Source of the DNA: Misgurnus anguillicaudatus
Lineage: Eukaryota; Chordata; Actinopteri; Cypriniformes; Cobitidae
Length of the DNA stretch: 64,000 nt
Assembly: GCF_027580225.2 (NCBI RefSeq)
Contig: NC_073361.2
Location: 25,066,001 to 25,130,000 of the forward strand
Reading direction: 5' to 3'
Made by a program: the position numbers and the translations under genes. The notes below the pieces were generated by a model. That model was given only the letters and a program-made list of their open reading frames with translations, did not search any database and was not told the origin of the DNA. Shown piece after piece: positions 14,045-27,214 of this stretch (position 1 is the first letter of the stretch; every line of letters starts with the position of its first letter).

Positions 14045-15347
14045 CTTACCAGTCCCTTTAAAATGCTGAAAATATTGCATTGGAGTAAATAAATTATTTA
14101 AATATCTAAAACACTGTTAAATTTTTTTTAATTGATTATGCACACAATGAACTACTCCACCTGGAATTTACACAAAATTAAGCATTATATGACATTTCTA
14201 TAACAAAGATGTATTGATCCCAGAAAATTGCCATAAGATTGTCAGTGTCCTCAGTGTGAACACATCCTGAAATTGAATCGCTCCCAGAATGGGGACTTAG
14301 TGACATTGCCTTAACATTCACTTAACGTGTCCTGACTCCTGTGTGAACAAAAGACAGGAACAATGCCGTAAGGGTTGTGTCGCAGTGAGGACGTGTGTAT
14401 CGAAAGCTGAAATCGTCCCCCAGCCTAATGAAACAATACACAACACGCTAATTTGTGATTAACGCAGAAAATAAAATGCACATGCATGGTTTCTCAATAG
14501 GGAATTTGTGGATAATAAGCTAACTTAAGACGCTGCGGAAAAATCTATCAAATGCATGATTACAGTTACGCACCACATCACGTCTTTACAGGAAAGCTCT
14601 AAGCTAGCAAGACGACCCGTTTACCAAAGCTGCTGGACCAGTAATATGCTTTGTGTCTAAACAAATAGCGCTTTTGTTATGTTTTTTTTTTGTATTGTTT
14701 TGTTTTTATACAAAGAAGTATTTTATTATGGAAGTGTTCTTACAGTTTATACAGTGATTAAAAGAATACAAAATGTACACTACATATTTAAATATTTTTG
14801 TTTAAGGTACAGTAAATTAATTTTTTTGTTTGTAAATGTCTCTTTGTATTTCTTTATTATAGAAAAACACATTATTTGGTACAATTTCATTGTAATGTGC
14901 TCCTTTGGGAAAAGTAAGTATCAAGTCCTGATGCATGTATTTTCTGTCATTCCCGTGTAAAAAGAGCTTGAGAAATGTGTGCACATCTTCTCATTTGGAC
15001 AGGTAAGTGTGAAACAACGTTAGAGTACAAGCTGTATGTGAGAGTTTTTCACATAACTTCCCACTACATTGGAAAGTGACAGAGCGCCTTGCTTTCATCT
15101 ACCCCATTATAAAGGTGAGCCTCCCTTCTGCACACTTTAGTCCCCACCTGCCATCATCAAAGGGTTCAGCCAACTCACGAGGGAAGCTAAAAATCAGTCT
15201 CTGCCCTAATACTAAAGCTTTCTCTGCCACTAACATCATCAGTGGCTTCTTCTGCATACAAATGTAGCTCCTTATCTTGCCTCATCTGGCCATCTAAACT
15301 TTTCTTCTTTTACACTTACAATTACAAAAGTTGCCACAGTTGGGATG
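14045..15347. other. No gene recognised; very AT-rich
   Basis: 14680-14960 is extremely T/A-rich and yields a Phe/Tyr-rich open frame that resembles no protein family. No splice-bounded exon seen. Confidence 0.4.
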
Positions 15348-16195
15348 GTACCTTTTAAAACGGTCCTAATATCAGGGTTCACACACCTTAGTTAACTTCA
15401 AATTCAAGGACCTTTCAAGGACTTTTCAGGTCCAATACCCTCAAATTCAAGGACTAAATGTGGGGACACATTTCAAGTAAGAGCAAGGTTACATCGTGTT
15501 ACCTTTTAAGATACATTGTTACAGTTCCCTTTTGAGGAAACTCGCGCTGCGTCACTACAATGACACTTTGGGAACGCCTCCAGGGGTAAGTGCGTCTGAA
15601 TGTGTCAAATTCAACCAATGGTGAGGCTTAATGACAAAGACAGGGTGACGCAGGAGCCAGGAAGTATACCGCTATCTGAAATATTGACAAAGACGGCGTT
15701 ACAGGGATGCAGGAAGTATGGCAAGAGAGACACAGCGTCTCGTTCCCTTCTCAAGGAACAACAGTTACATACGTAACCCGAGACGTTTTCATATATCAAA
15801 CACAATTATGCAAAAAAGCATTTTGGTATGAATCAACATTTGCATACAGAATATATAAGCATTTAAAGCGAACAGTTTAGCACGTGTGGTTAAAAAGTCT
15901 ATTTTTATGATATTATCCTACACTACACAGGGAATAATGTGGATTTTTTTTCCAGAAATTTTTTTGCATAAAATAGATTCAAGCACTTTCAATGACCTGT
16001 ATCTATGTATCTATATTTTCAAAAACTTCCCAGGGCCTTGAATATTTCTCCCCAGATTCACAAACGTTCAAGGATTTCAATGACTCGTGGGAACCTTGTA
16101 ATATGTACCATTTTGGTACAGATGTACCTTTGAGGTACAAAAGTGTACTTTTTGAAAAGGTACAGCCCCAGTGACTTCTTGTACCTTATTATGGA
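15348..16195. mobile_element. Small GGTACC-rich MITE interrupted by the 15373-16098 element
   Basis: Left piece ggtaccttttaaaacggtcc and right piece gtaccattttggtacagatg...gtacagccccagtgac belong together; the uninterrupted relative at about 31850-32050 reads ggtcctaatttgtaccattc across the same point. Confidence 0.65.
15373..16098. mobile_element. CAGGGTT...MITE, copy 1, 6-bp target duplication
   Basis: Begins CAGGGTTCACACACCTTAGT and ends tcgtgggaaccttg, flanked by taatat on both sides (15367-15372, 16099-16104). Contains an internal block agttcccttttgagg...gaacaacagttacat with its own inverted repeats (cagcgtctcgttccc). Same build as the copy at 17141-17826. Confidence 0.88.
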
Positions 16196-17140
16196 GTGTA
16201 CATAAGAATGGTTTGAATAAGAGTAAAATAGACGCTCTCATCTCACAACTCTCATAGTCAGATTTAGAAGTTGCTATTTGTTCCAGTATGACCTATAGGG
16301 GTTTCTTCCCTAATCTGACCAAAGAACAGCTGCTCTATTCATGTACTGTAGATTCATTTGTGCACTGTTGCTAAAAATAACACAATGAACAGTTTGGACC
16401 AAACAAAACTCCAGTAATCTTTTCAGTAATGTCATTCACTTCAACTACTCAATGTGCAGCAAAAGCACAGACCACAAATAACAACATGTGCCCTTTCGGC
16501 CGGCTGGCACTTACAGCCCTGCTGTTCAGGCAATCGGTGTCCCCCAGCTGTGCTTGGCCTGCTGGGAATGTGTTTTTGGCTACCCCTAACCACACCACCC
16601 ATCCATGGTGTCCCAAACTTCCTGTTGTGCCTCTGTCATGTACTGTAGTTATGTTAGAATAGCTGGACTAATGCTATGTTATGTGTGTAAGATAAACTGA
16701 TGATCTTTGTATTGGCTCTGCCTCTAATCCCAGTTAGTGCAGAAGCCATGGCCATGCTGTCGGGAAGGAAATCCCCCTCAGCAACAGGCTGACCAGCGGC
16801 ACGGTCTCAGATTATCAAAGTCACTGGAACAGAAAAAAAGAGTGTGAAAGCAAAGAAGGAGATAGGAGGTGCCATTCTTCAAAACAGTGTATTAAATTAC
16901 CTACGGTTGACTACTGTGAGTATATTTTTCACACCAGGGAAAGAATCAAGCTGATTATATTTACCTGTGTATCTCCAATTTTGGCCAATGGGAAATAAAA
17001 ATAACTTTGAAAGCACAAGCCTCTGAAATGTTTTCTGTCTTCAAAGGTCACAAATGCTGAACTTGATAAGGAGCTAAGATTATGTCAACAGGCTGGCAGA
17101 ACATCATTTAGGGAGTTAGTGTGTACATGTGTACTTGTAT

Positions 17141-17826
17141 CAGGGTTCCCACACCTTTGTTAAATTCAAATTCAAGGACCTTTCAAGGACTTTCCAGGTC
17201 CAATACCCTCAAATTCAAGGACTAAATGTGGGGACACATTTCAAGTGAGAGCAAGGTTACATTGTGTTACCTTTAAAGATACATTGTTACAGTTCCCTTT
17301 TGAGGGAACTCTAGTGCGTCACTGCGGTGACACTTTGGGGACACCTCCGAGGGTAAGTGCGTCTGAATGTGTATATCAAATTCAACCAGTGGTGAGGCTT
17401 AACGACAAAGATAGGGTGATATGGGAGCCAGGAAGTATATCGCTATCTGACATATTGCCAAAGAAGGCTTTACAGGGACCCAGGAAGTATGGCAAGGGAG
17501 ACGCAGCGTCTCGTTCCCTTCTCAGGGAACAACAGTTACATATGAAACCTGAGACATTTTCATGGGTCAAACACAACTATGCAAAAAAGCATACAGAAGA
17601 TAAAAGCATTTAAAGTGAACAATTTAGCACGTGTGCTTAAAAAGTCTACACTACACAGGGAATAATATGGATTTTTTTCGAGAAAACGTCTTGCATAAAA
17701 TAGATTCAAGCACTTTCAATGATCTGCATCTATCTATATATACTTTCAAAAACTTCCCAGGGCCTTGATTTTTTTTCCCCCAGATTCACAAACTTACAAG
17801 GATTTCAAGGACCCGTTGAAACCCTG
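17141..17826. mobile_element. CAGGGTT...MITE, copy 2, 6-bp target duplication
   Basis: Begins CAGGGTTCCCACACCTTTGT, ends ccgttgaaaccctg, flanked by ttgtat (17135-17140, 17827-17832). Direct-orientation copy of 15373-16098, with the same internal block, so that block was part of the element before either insertion. Confidence 0.88.
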
Positions 17827-17832
17827 TTGTAT

Positions 17833-20090
17833 GTTTCAGCATATCTACGTATTTCCCAACATACCTATTCTACTTTTTTCTTGCTTCTTTTTGGAATCTG
17901 TAAGGGCGTGTTGTGAGGGGAGAACATTTAGTGTTGAGGTTACCTTCCTTATCAAATATGAATGAGCCCAAGTTCTCTGCTGACAGTATGTTGGGAGTGC
18001 TAATGCTTTTCTGAGTCACATGTTCAAGCAATAACACGGGAAGCCCTGGACTGTAGGATAGGAAGGGGTTCCAAAGCATGTTAGGTTAAAAATGAGGTTC
18101 CATTGTTTGTCTTGGTTCTTAATTTTTCCACATAAATCCAGAAATTATCCAATCCACAAGAAGTTAGGGAATACAACTCTGCCTGGAAAGAGAATTCTGT
18201 GCATTTAACAAGCTGGATCCAGCCCAACGCTCCCTAATGACTCTTAAACTAAAAAACAGATCATGTATAACGTTAACAGGCAGAGACCGCCTCTTTCCCC
18301 GCTTTCATGAATAATTCAAGCCGCATTGGATGAACTTAAAATACATAATTAGTGTTTGACTTATCTAAGCTTTGATTCTGCCATATCTGGACCCAGCACT
18401 GCTTAAACTTTGTGCTATCTTGAAATAACATCTTATTAGCATTCAGCAGAGGTTCCTAGGAGATGCATTTGGCGAATGACACAATCTTCTATAAACCAGA
18501 GGGCAATGAAGGATCAGACTGGGATGTCACACATTTGAGAAAAACAAGAATGACACTTGAGACTAAACATAGAAACCACGTAGGTGAGAGGACAAGCTGC
18601 TAGCTGCAATTTTAGCAGTTCAATGCCCTTAGAGAGCTGCTTAGCGAGGACATGTATATGAGGGGCATGTTTCTGGGAACTTAAGTTGGCTCGTGTTAGA
18701 TACTTGGTAGGAACGTTTACAGGGGGAAAGGAGCAGATCGACAGGACTTGTAGTGCCTGGAGCAAACCGAGAAGCAGATGGCAAGCGACAAACGGGGCTG
18801 ACCCTGAGGAGCTAAGGGGGCAAATACTTGGCATTATCCCTGCAGTGCTTAAAAGCCACCAAGAATCGTGTTCCCCTCCAGACAAAAGGGAAGACCAGAG
18901 AAGTGCATTGTTGGACATGCTGAGCCACGCTTATGCCAAACAAATACTAGGATACAAAAGAGAACACCAACAAAGTCTTCAGTCTAATGCGGAGTCCTCA
19001 AGCTACGGTACACAACTACGGTAAACTAAAGCAGGATGTTTCTTTAATACTTAGCAGCCTAAGGAGAGATAAATGAAACTAAATTGATACGAAAAAAAGC
19101 TTTGGTTTTAAACATTAAATGTCAAATGAGGGGTGCCCCTAAAGACAACTCAAAAAATAATAATTTTGGAACCTGATTAAGGAATGCACAGCAGAGACAC
19201 GCTTACTGTGCCAGCAGAGCATGACAAAACGAAATAAAGAAATCCTTTCCGTACCCTTACTCTAATTCCATTAACAAAACCCAAAGCTGCCCACACAAAC
19301 GCATAAGACCCCAGCAGCAAAGACAGCTAGGCTTAGCCTTGTAGTAAATGAGTGTGTCTTTTTATCCATTTCCCTGAACTTCCATCTGTGTTTGCACTGT
19401 ATCATCCAAGTCATTACAAGAGGGTTTTATTTGATATTTGTTCTTGTGTTTTTATTTGTGTATGTCACATGCCTGTGTGTTTCTTTCAGGGCACAGATAC
19501 ACTGAACTGTTATAGCTGACAACTTTTGTGTGGGTGCTCGAATAAAGAGTTTACAGAAAAGAAAAAGCAGCTTTTGACAATGTTTCTTCTTAATCTTATA
19601 GTAAGAGAAGGTTCTGATAGTCGTATAAGATACTGAAAGTGGATTCACAGCATCATCTTTAGTAATCAATGAGCTGGCTAAGTGCAGACGGCGGCAGTGT
19701 ATTTGTCAATATACACAAATTGGCACAGAGGCCATCTTACAGCGTCCCCCGTATTATAGCTCTCTGCGGGAATCTGTCATTAATTTAATGTTCAGGGGGT
19801 GAGGGGCACTCTCCCATTAAATCTACCATGCCAGACAGATGCCTCATACCTGGCATTAGGACCATTCAGACTGATCATCGATATTTCTCAGTGATCGGTG
19901 CAAAGAATAAAGGAATGGAAGAAAGAAGGAGCAGATTTAAAATCACAAGGTGCATATCAAAGGGTAAGGACAGTCAAAATCAAAACTGCAGCATCAAAGG
20001 CAGTCAAAAGCAATACAAAGCCCGTCTGATCAGCAAGCACAATAACTTTGATCAATCGCAAGTCAACTTATTTACACAACTCTAAATATG
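17833..20090. other. No gene recognised
   Basis: 18514-19024 is open in frames on both strands for more than 100 codons but shows no domain, no splice borders and ordinary composition; I do not call it a gene. Could be intron with conserved non-coding DNA. Confidence 0.35.
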
Positions 20091-20993
20091 TTAAAGGGAC
20101 TGTAAGTGCGATTTTAAGTGTTTTATTAATCAAAATCAATGTCTTTATTCATAAATATGTCCTTGTTGGTGTCAATTGACCTCTGCCAGTGATCTGACTT
20201 TTCTTTGTAAGCTTAGAATTTCTCCTCTTTACTTACATTGAACGGGTAAGTCCAAAGAGGCTTCGATGTTGTTCCGCCGTATTGATAAACTATAACCCCC
20301 CAGTCACATTAGCTACAAGAGACAGAGAGACAGGCTACCATTCATTTTCAATGGGAGTGGCCGTTTGCCAGCGACAAGCGACAAGCTCGCCACTGAGCGA
20401 GCAAGGCGGGGCCAAAATAGACAAGCAGGCTATTTTATGCAAATGCTGAGCGATGCGACAAAGCGACTGCCATTCGGAGTGAAGAAGCAGCGTGACGTAG
20501 GTCTGTGGTCGAGTCTGAGAAAATAATTCAAGATGGCGGAAAATGCGTATTTATGTATATATCTGATAAGTTTGTCATTTTATCTCATATATTTTGTTAC
20601 TTTTATCGAGAAATAAATACTTTTTAATCCAAAAACACCATTCTTGTAACTTAACAATACCTCTAAAGTGACTTTTGATACAGCTTTTAGAAACTAGCCA
20701 AGGAACGCCCATCAAGCGAGTGCGTGTCGCTCGGTGTCGCTCACTTTTGTGACTGTAGGGTAATAGCAGAGAGGGACAAAAAGCACTAGCCTACCAACGC
20801 GTTTCCACAATGCGTTTTTAATTCAGAACACGTGAACCAGCTGCAACGGACAAGGAGATCAGCGATTACATAACGGTTACCGTAGTTGCAACGCGCATTT
20901 GGAAAGGGGAGGCGCTAGAGAGCACTGTTCGTTTGAATGCAAAATACAATTCCACCACTAGATGGGGGTAAATCCTACTTATTGCCCCTTTAA
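20091..20993. mobile_element. TTAA-flanked MITE A, carrying a nested Harbinger-type MITE
   Basis: TTAA at 20091-20094 and 20990-20993, ends AGGGACTGTAAGTGCGATTT and taaatcctacttattgcccct. Reverse complement of MITE B (21524-21958), except for the 465-bp insertion 20296-20760 that B lacks. Confidence 0.88.
20296..20760. mobile_element. PIF/Harbinger-type MITE nested in MITE A
   Basis: Inverted ends CCCCCCAGTCACA and TGTGACTGTAGGG, flanked by the 3-bp duplication TAA (20293-20295 and 20761-20763), as typical of PIF/Harbinger. The empty site aactataatagcag is present in MITE B, which proves the boundaries. Interior rich in gcgac/gtcgc motifs. Confidence 0.88.
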
Positions 20994-21523
20994 GTATTTT
21001 AGATAAACAGTAACCACTACGCAATTTGCTGTACATTACATAGATGAACACCCAGTACACTGTGTGTGTATAGAATGAACCAGTGGAGAAGAGAGGGTTT
21101 GTCCCTATAACTTTCTCTGCAAGTCTAGCACCTCTTCAGGGAACCAAATGACTAAAAACCTAACACTACTGAGACATATCGGTTTTAAGGTTTTCTCCCA
21201 ATGACTCACTGTGAGTTTCAGAGAATAAAAATGAGATTGATGAGCGATAGCACATAATGTTTTGCCCTTGTTTTTTTTTTAGAAAATTCCTCTAGGTGTT
21301 TACCCGTTTTGTTCTGCCCTTTCACATCATATTTCTTCTCATCAAGCACATTTTTTAAACAAAATTAATAACTGTTAACTAAGTTATTATGCTAAACTGT
21401 TCTCAATCCAGCTTCATCAGGAAGGAGACATTGTTTTCCCATACCTACCATCCCTTAAAGTTCACCCAAAAATTCTGTCATTATTTACTCATTCTCATGT
21501 TTTTGCCCAGCAGGGGGTTTCCC

Positions 21524-21958
21524 TTAAAGGGACTGCAAGTAGGATTTACCCCCATCTAGTGGTAAAACTGTATTTTGCATTCAAACGAACAGTGCTCTCT
21601 AGCGCCTCGCCTTTCCAAATGCGTGTTGCAACTACGGTAGCCGTTATGTAATCACTGATCTCCTTTGTCCGTTGCAGCTAGTTCATGTGTTCTGAATGAA
21701 AACGCGTTGTGGAAACACGTTGGTAGGCTAGTGCTTTTTGTACCTCTCTGCTATTATAGTTTATTAAAACGGCGAAACGACATGGAAACCTTATTGGACT
21801 TACCTGTTCAATGTAAGTAAAGAGAAGAAATTCTAAGCTTACAAAGCAAAGTCAGATCATTGGCAGAAGTCATTTGACACCAACAAGGACATATTTATGA
21901 ATAAAGACAATGATTTTAATTAATAAAACACTTAAAACCCTACTTACTGTCCCTTTAA
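21524..21958. mobile_element. TTAA-flanked MITE B, inverted relative to MITE A
   Basis: TTAA at 21524-21527 and 21955-21958. Ends AGGGACTGCAAGTAGGATTT and ccctacttactgtccct. Lies 530 bp from MITE A in opposite orientation. Immediately left (from about 21457) is a fragment of another TTAA family (ttaaagttcacccaaaaatt). Confidence 0.88.
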
Positions 21959-23324
21959 GGTTAGAGGCACTACGTAACACTCTGACAGCCAACCAGAATG
22001 ATCATTGGAGTCCCAATTTGCCCCCAATGAGCAGGCTACAAAATTCGTATGTCACAGGGGCAAAAGCGTTTAAGTACGAATTAGCCACATAATAAAATTT
22101 CAAATGCCAACTTTACCCACCTGTCAGCAGCTGGGGCAGGAAGGTGCAATAACAAAACATACTCTTTACCTTGTCACTTTACTTTACACCTGCCACTGCA
22201 AACTATTTTCCAATTCTTTATTTCTCCTGCTTTCTTTAATAGTCTTTGTCCACCCCCTCCATTTCCTCTTTCTTTTAATCACAATTGTCTTCTGCAAACT
22301 TTCCTGCTTGATTCAAGGTTTGTAAAAGCATGACAGGTTTGTCTGAAGCCATTATCACTAGAATGTCACTCACAATAGACAATCTTTTTCCTGACTTGCC
22401 TTTTGTCTCTATAACGCTTTTGTAAACAACGTCACTTTGAAAGGGTTGTATGAGGCACATGCTCAATAAAACTGAATAGCTGCTTTAGAAGCTCTTTGAC
22501 TCTTAACTGTAAACACCAAAGAAGCAACACCCACCAACAAAAGACCCAGGTGGGGTCAAACGTAAGGCACCAGAATCATCAGTGTACATGTAAACAGTAA
22601 AAAACCTGTAATGAACATTGGATATTTAGTGGGTGGGTGATCACCTGCGCAATTGTAGCCTGCCTAAACAACCTTTCATACAGGAGGACTGATTTTATTA
22701 TCAGTGGGGCCGGATTTGAACACGACACACAATGCACACACTATACGCTAAGCCACCTCATGAGGGGTTTACACTTAACTCAAGATAAACAGCTGACTAA
22801 ATTAAAGTCTTTGAATGCTTTATGAGTTACATTCAATTTCTCTTGTAGTTAACAGAAGATAATTAAACAGATGCTGTGCATACGGAGGCAAGTAACATGT
22901 CCATAAGCAAATCCTCATGGCTGTGTAATCACCTACTAAAGCAATACACTTGATCTCAATTCGCTAAACCAACAAAAATCCATCGTTACATACCTCAACA
23001 GTTTAGCAATTATGAAAACAGCAAACGTCAATTTGTTGAGGCAAGGAAAAAAGAGTATGCTAAATGAGCTAGCTCAAAGCGGTTACCACAGTAATGAGAA
23101 AGCTCATTAAGCATTTTGAAAACCAGAAGTCCTAAATGTCTGAGCATCTGCTCCAGTTTACCATGTGCAGTGCTGTCAAATTTTGAAAGGAGGCAATAGA
23201 CCCACTACACTCCGATAGCTTTGGTCATTAAACAGCAATACAATAAAACGCAATTTTAAAAGTGTTTCATGCAAGAGATATTACTTTTCTTAGCCAGTCT
23301 ACATGACAAAAGAAGGCATATAGT
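21959..23324. other. No gene recognised
   Basis: AT-rich DNA with chance open frames only. No inverted-repeat element or exon recognised. Confidence 0.4.
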
Positions 23325-23332
23325 CATTAAAA

Positions 23333-23645
23333 CAGTGGTTCTCAAACTGGGGGCCATGGACCCCTGGGGGGCCACAAGATTGTGCCAGTGGGGCCCCAGT
23401 TTTATGAAATTTTATAAAATACATGAATTTATCATAAATTCTGTTTAATTACACCTCCAAAAATAAGGCTACTAACCAACAGCACTACATGGTATAACGT
23501 ACTGTTTTGTATAATTAAACATGTTTTGTTAAACTCAAATGTTCAGTTTTATAATGTTTTGTCATAATTTTTTGGGGGGAGGGGCATAAAGGGATGCACC
23601 CTGCATAAGGGGGTGCATCACACAGAAAAAGTTTGAAAACCACTG
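23333..23645. mobile_element. hAT-type MITE with perfect 8-bp target duplication
   Basis: Ends CAGTGGTTCTCAAACTGGGG and gtttgaaaaccactg, flanked by cattaaaa (23325-23332, 23646-23653). Similar termini to 36793-37054 and 38010-39419. Confidence 0.93.
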
Positions 23646-23660
23646 CATTAAAAGATTAAG

Positions 23661-23899
23661 GGGCGGTTTCCCGGACAGGGATTAGACTAGTCCTAGACTT
23701 AAACACTTTTAAGAGCTCTCCAAACTGAAAACAACTTGCACTTACAGATCTTAAAATACATCAGGGCCCTTTGTTTTACTTCAAAATGCACACAGGTAAT
23801 GTTTTTAGTAAGGCATGTTTGTTAAAACTAGTTATATTTCTTAATTAAACTAAGGCCTAGTCCTGGATTAAGCTAATCCTGGTCCGGGAAACCGGCCCT
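23661..23899. mobile_element. Short inverted-repeat element (GGGCGGTTTCCCGGACAGGG)
   Basis: Left end GGGCGGTTTCCCGGACAGGG, right end ctggtccgggaaaccggccc, plus inner pairs (ttagactagtcctaga / taaggcctagtcctgg). 16 bp from the previous hAT MITE. No clear target duplication. Confidence 0.78.
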
Positions 23900-24411
23900 A
23901 AGAGTGTGTATGCTTTGTATTGGTTAATATTCCTCTCTAAAACCAATGCTAGCTCTGTACTGGGAAAAATGAACCACCAGTATAACGGTTAAAGCTACGG
24001 TGATATATATATTTAGGATCCTATATTTAACTGAAAGTCTAAAACAGATTATAAAAAACTTTGTCTACTTCATATTGTAGTTCCCCAGAACATCTAATAT
24101 CAAAAGCATCTTTCGGAAAAGGCGTACAGGAAAAAAGCAGATATGCATTATCTAGAATATGCTTTGCATCACTGTATTTACCTCTTAATCATTGCTTACA
24201 TGGGCTGTGTTCGAAATCTTAAAATTGCTGCCTTTGGAGGCATCATTTGAAGACATCAAGGGACGTACGAATCCATTCTTTGGCTTACTTTGGTAACCAA
24301 ATGGCACACTCTTGACTTGTGGACCTCCTCAGAGTCCACACTTTGATGACATCATGTCGTGCAGACCTTAGGGACCCTTGACGCGAGTCCAAGAGGGCAC
24401 ACCGGAGTCAT

Positions 24412-25685
24412 ATAGGGCTTATTCGCAAACACCGGAAGTCGCTAGCCGCGGCCATCTTGTTGACATAACATCTGTCCTGCCCCTAGCCGCACGTAGATTT
24501 GAGTCGAGGGGAGCAGTAGCCTAATGGCTTAATCTCGTCTGTATTAAGAGAAGATGAGCTTGATTATTGTAGAACAATATAAAATAGACCCAATAGCCTT
24601 AAGTAAAGATCCGTCCTTATTGCCAGCCGTAACTTATCCGGATATTTATAACTATATCGTTCATACAGTATTCGCATTCATCATACAAGCACAGGGCCGT
24701 TCACATTATAACTATAACGATAACTATATCATCGTCCACATCACCAAACAATACGTTTATGCTAATTCGCTCACGGCACTCGCGCAAATCACTTGCCTTT
24801 AATATTGCTTGTAATAAAAACTTTTGCAGTCCTCAACACGCTGCGTTTCGCGTAACGCTAAACAGTGAATCTAATAGTTTGTGTAATCTCTTACCTTTTG
24901 GCATAACAGTTAGTTAATTTAATAGATTAAAAAGCATTACGTAGTCAATTTTCACAGCAACTGGAGGTAATCTAATGTTATAGAGCAGAGCAATGAGCTT
25001 CACTGTCATTTTAAGTGGCCGTGCACTTGAAGTTCAAATAGATTTTAATGCTATCAATGGTTTATCCTTAATCAGGTGGGAAAAATCGCTCAGAAAGTGA
25101 TCCCAATGATGTCGTTCATTGTATCTGTATCGTTATAGTTTTGGTGTGAGCTCCGCTATTCTGTTTAATATAAAAGATTTTCAAAACTATGTGAACGGCC
25201 CTTAATTCCCTATCAATGCCAGACCTATTATTATGTTAATATAGTTATTAATACTAATTTAATATTTATGGCAGCTTATTTGAAAGAGCAGTTTCAGCCA
25301 CTGCTTACAGCTAACCATATGTGATCAAATTATGGGGACAGACTTTGCTGTGAGCATATATCCCTAACGTTACCTGTGGTAAAATGATGGGGACAGACTT
25401 TGCTGTTGGGAGTCTCTCCTACGCTGGTTCAACTCCTCTGTCTCCTTCCTTTCATGTTTTCTGACAGTCGGTATCGCATAAAAACTAATTCCGGGGTTCT
25501 TTTTGCTGTTGTTAGAACATCCGTGTATTACACCACACACCATCGCGCGGTTTTAAAAAAAAATGACACCGATAATACCATGCATAATACCCACGCTGCC
25601 TCGCTTGTCAATTGACAGACTGACAGTTTTATGTCAACAATATGGCCGCCGCGAACATTGATGACGTAAATCGAATAAGCCCTAT
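24412..25685. mobile_element. Inverted-repeat element with ends ATAGGGCTTATTCG, carrying a nested MITE
   Basis: Left arm ATAGGGCTTATTCG...cgcggccatcttgttgacat and right arm atgtcaacaatatggccgcc...cgaataagccctat pair over about 60 bp. The MITE 24693-25202 lies within, and the whole seems to sit inside an older repeat whose ends (gggctgtgttcgaaat near 24209, atttgggacagtgcc near 25970) flank it. Confidence 0.75.
24693..25202. mobile_element. AGGGCCGTTYACA MITE, copy 2 (reverse orientation), nested
   Basis: Begins AGGGCCGTTCACATTATAAC, ends aactatgtgaacggccct. Interior matches the reverse complement of 7945-8549 (tcaacacgctgcgtttcgcg; ttcaaatagattttaatg). Confidence 0.8.
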
Positions 25686-27214
25686 TTTGGGACAGACTCG
25701 AGCATCACACCGAAATAGGAAGAGAAGTTGCCCATCAGTGTGAACTCCTGCCTTCCGTCGTCTGATTGGTCTGATTGCTTTTTCGCAAGGACTTCTGGGT
25801 TGGTAAAGTGTGCAAAGCCTGCTGCAGTGCGGGCATTAAGGGTTCAAGGGGGCGCTGATGAGCACACTTCGGAGTGTAAAAATTACAGATGGGACACCCT
25901 ACAGACTTGTAGACTGAGCGAGAACGCGCAAATTAAGGCCACGAGTCCGAAAGTCCACATGAAGTGCGCCATTTGGGACAGTGCCTTTCTGTCTCCAGAG
26001 ATTCATTGTGTCCCACAATTTTATTCGTGGGGAATGTGATTGTTCGAGCCTGGTCGAGTTTGAAAAATAAAACAGCAACCAAAAAAGCATCAGGAACACA
26101 AATTTAATGCAGCTTAGAATTAACAGATCCAAAAACAATAAAAACTCTGTGCATGTTTTGATCTTCATTCTGAATCTAATCCGATCTGATTATCTCAGCT
26201 TTCTGTTTAAAATTTAAAGAATCCTACCCATATTTAAGAGGTGATAAAAAGAGAACAAATTAATATAGGACAAAACTTTTTTTGTTTAAAAAAACTTGAT
26301 ATATTGTATGTTTATATATTTAAAGAAGAAAGACATTCTTTCTGGAAGGCATTGAACTTTTGTAAAAATAAAAAAATGCTGCTGCTGGCTGGCAACTTTT
26401 TCCAAAAACACTGGTGAGGAAAGAGTTAAAAAGAATTACATTATCATCCCTTCATCTTTCCAAGTTAATTGCATCTCTTGTTTCTTTTTAATGTCTAAAA
26501 TGGTCTATAATTGTGTCAGTGTACAATAAAAGGGCTATCAGCATGAACAGAACCTGTCTATAAAATTCTTAAGAACTTTAAAGCACATTTATTTGGTGAG
26601 ATGACCTGGAGTAAGATGAAGATCTGAAAAACATGCTGGGTAATGGGTATATCTATGTGAGGGAGGCAGGAAAAACAGTAATGAGACACAGTTACAGCTG
26701 AATCATGCATTCTCCACTGAGAGGCTTTATCCATTAATGAATCCTTAATTTAAAGAAGGACAATAAACCAGGATTTACAAAGTCAAAGTATGTGTGTTTC
26801 TAGGAAAAAAGTAATGCCATGTGACCAAATTAAGGTAACATTGAAGGTTTTTCTGACACACTGAAGGACTGACTGTCTTATGGATAAGATGAATACTGAC
26901 ACAAACGACTGACATGCTTAATTGTCAAGTGATAGACTTAAATCATACGCATTTTCTTCTTGAACTATCCCTATAAAAGAATTTGGTGCACAATTTTACT
27001 GACCCTCCACTGATGCTTCCTCTGTGGAGATAAAAGTCCCTACAAATCTGCACAAATTAAACTTTAAATGCAGTTTTTGACGCAAGCAAATGGGCCCAAA
27101 CTTCCACCAGCTACAGAAGAAATCTATTATAAAACATCCTTGTGAGAGAGTATATATTATATCAATGTCAAAAAAATCTCAGCACTTAAAAAAATCCGAC
27201 ATTTATGAAAGCTG
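25686..27214. other. No gene recognised
   Basis: 25686 to about 26000 is the right part of an older degenerate repeat. The rest is AT-rich unique-looking DNA without exon signals. Confidence 0.4.

Noticed and set aside
18514..19024. Open frames over 100 codons on both strands of the same stretch.
   Set aside because: No recognisable motif, no exon borders; opposite-strand openness points to composition.
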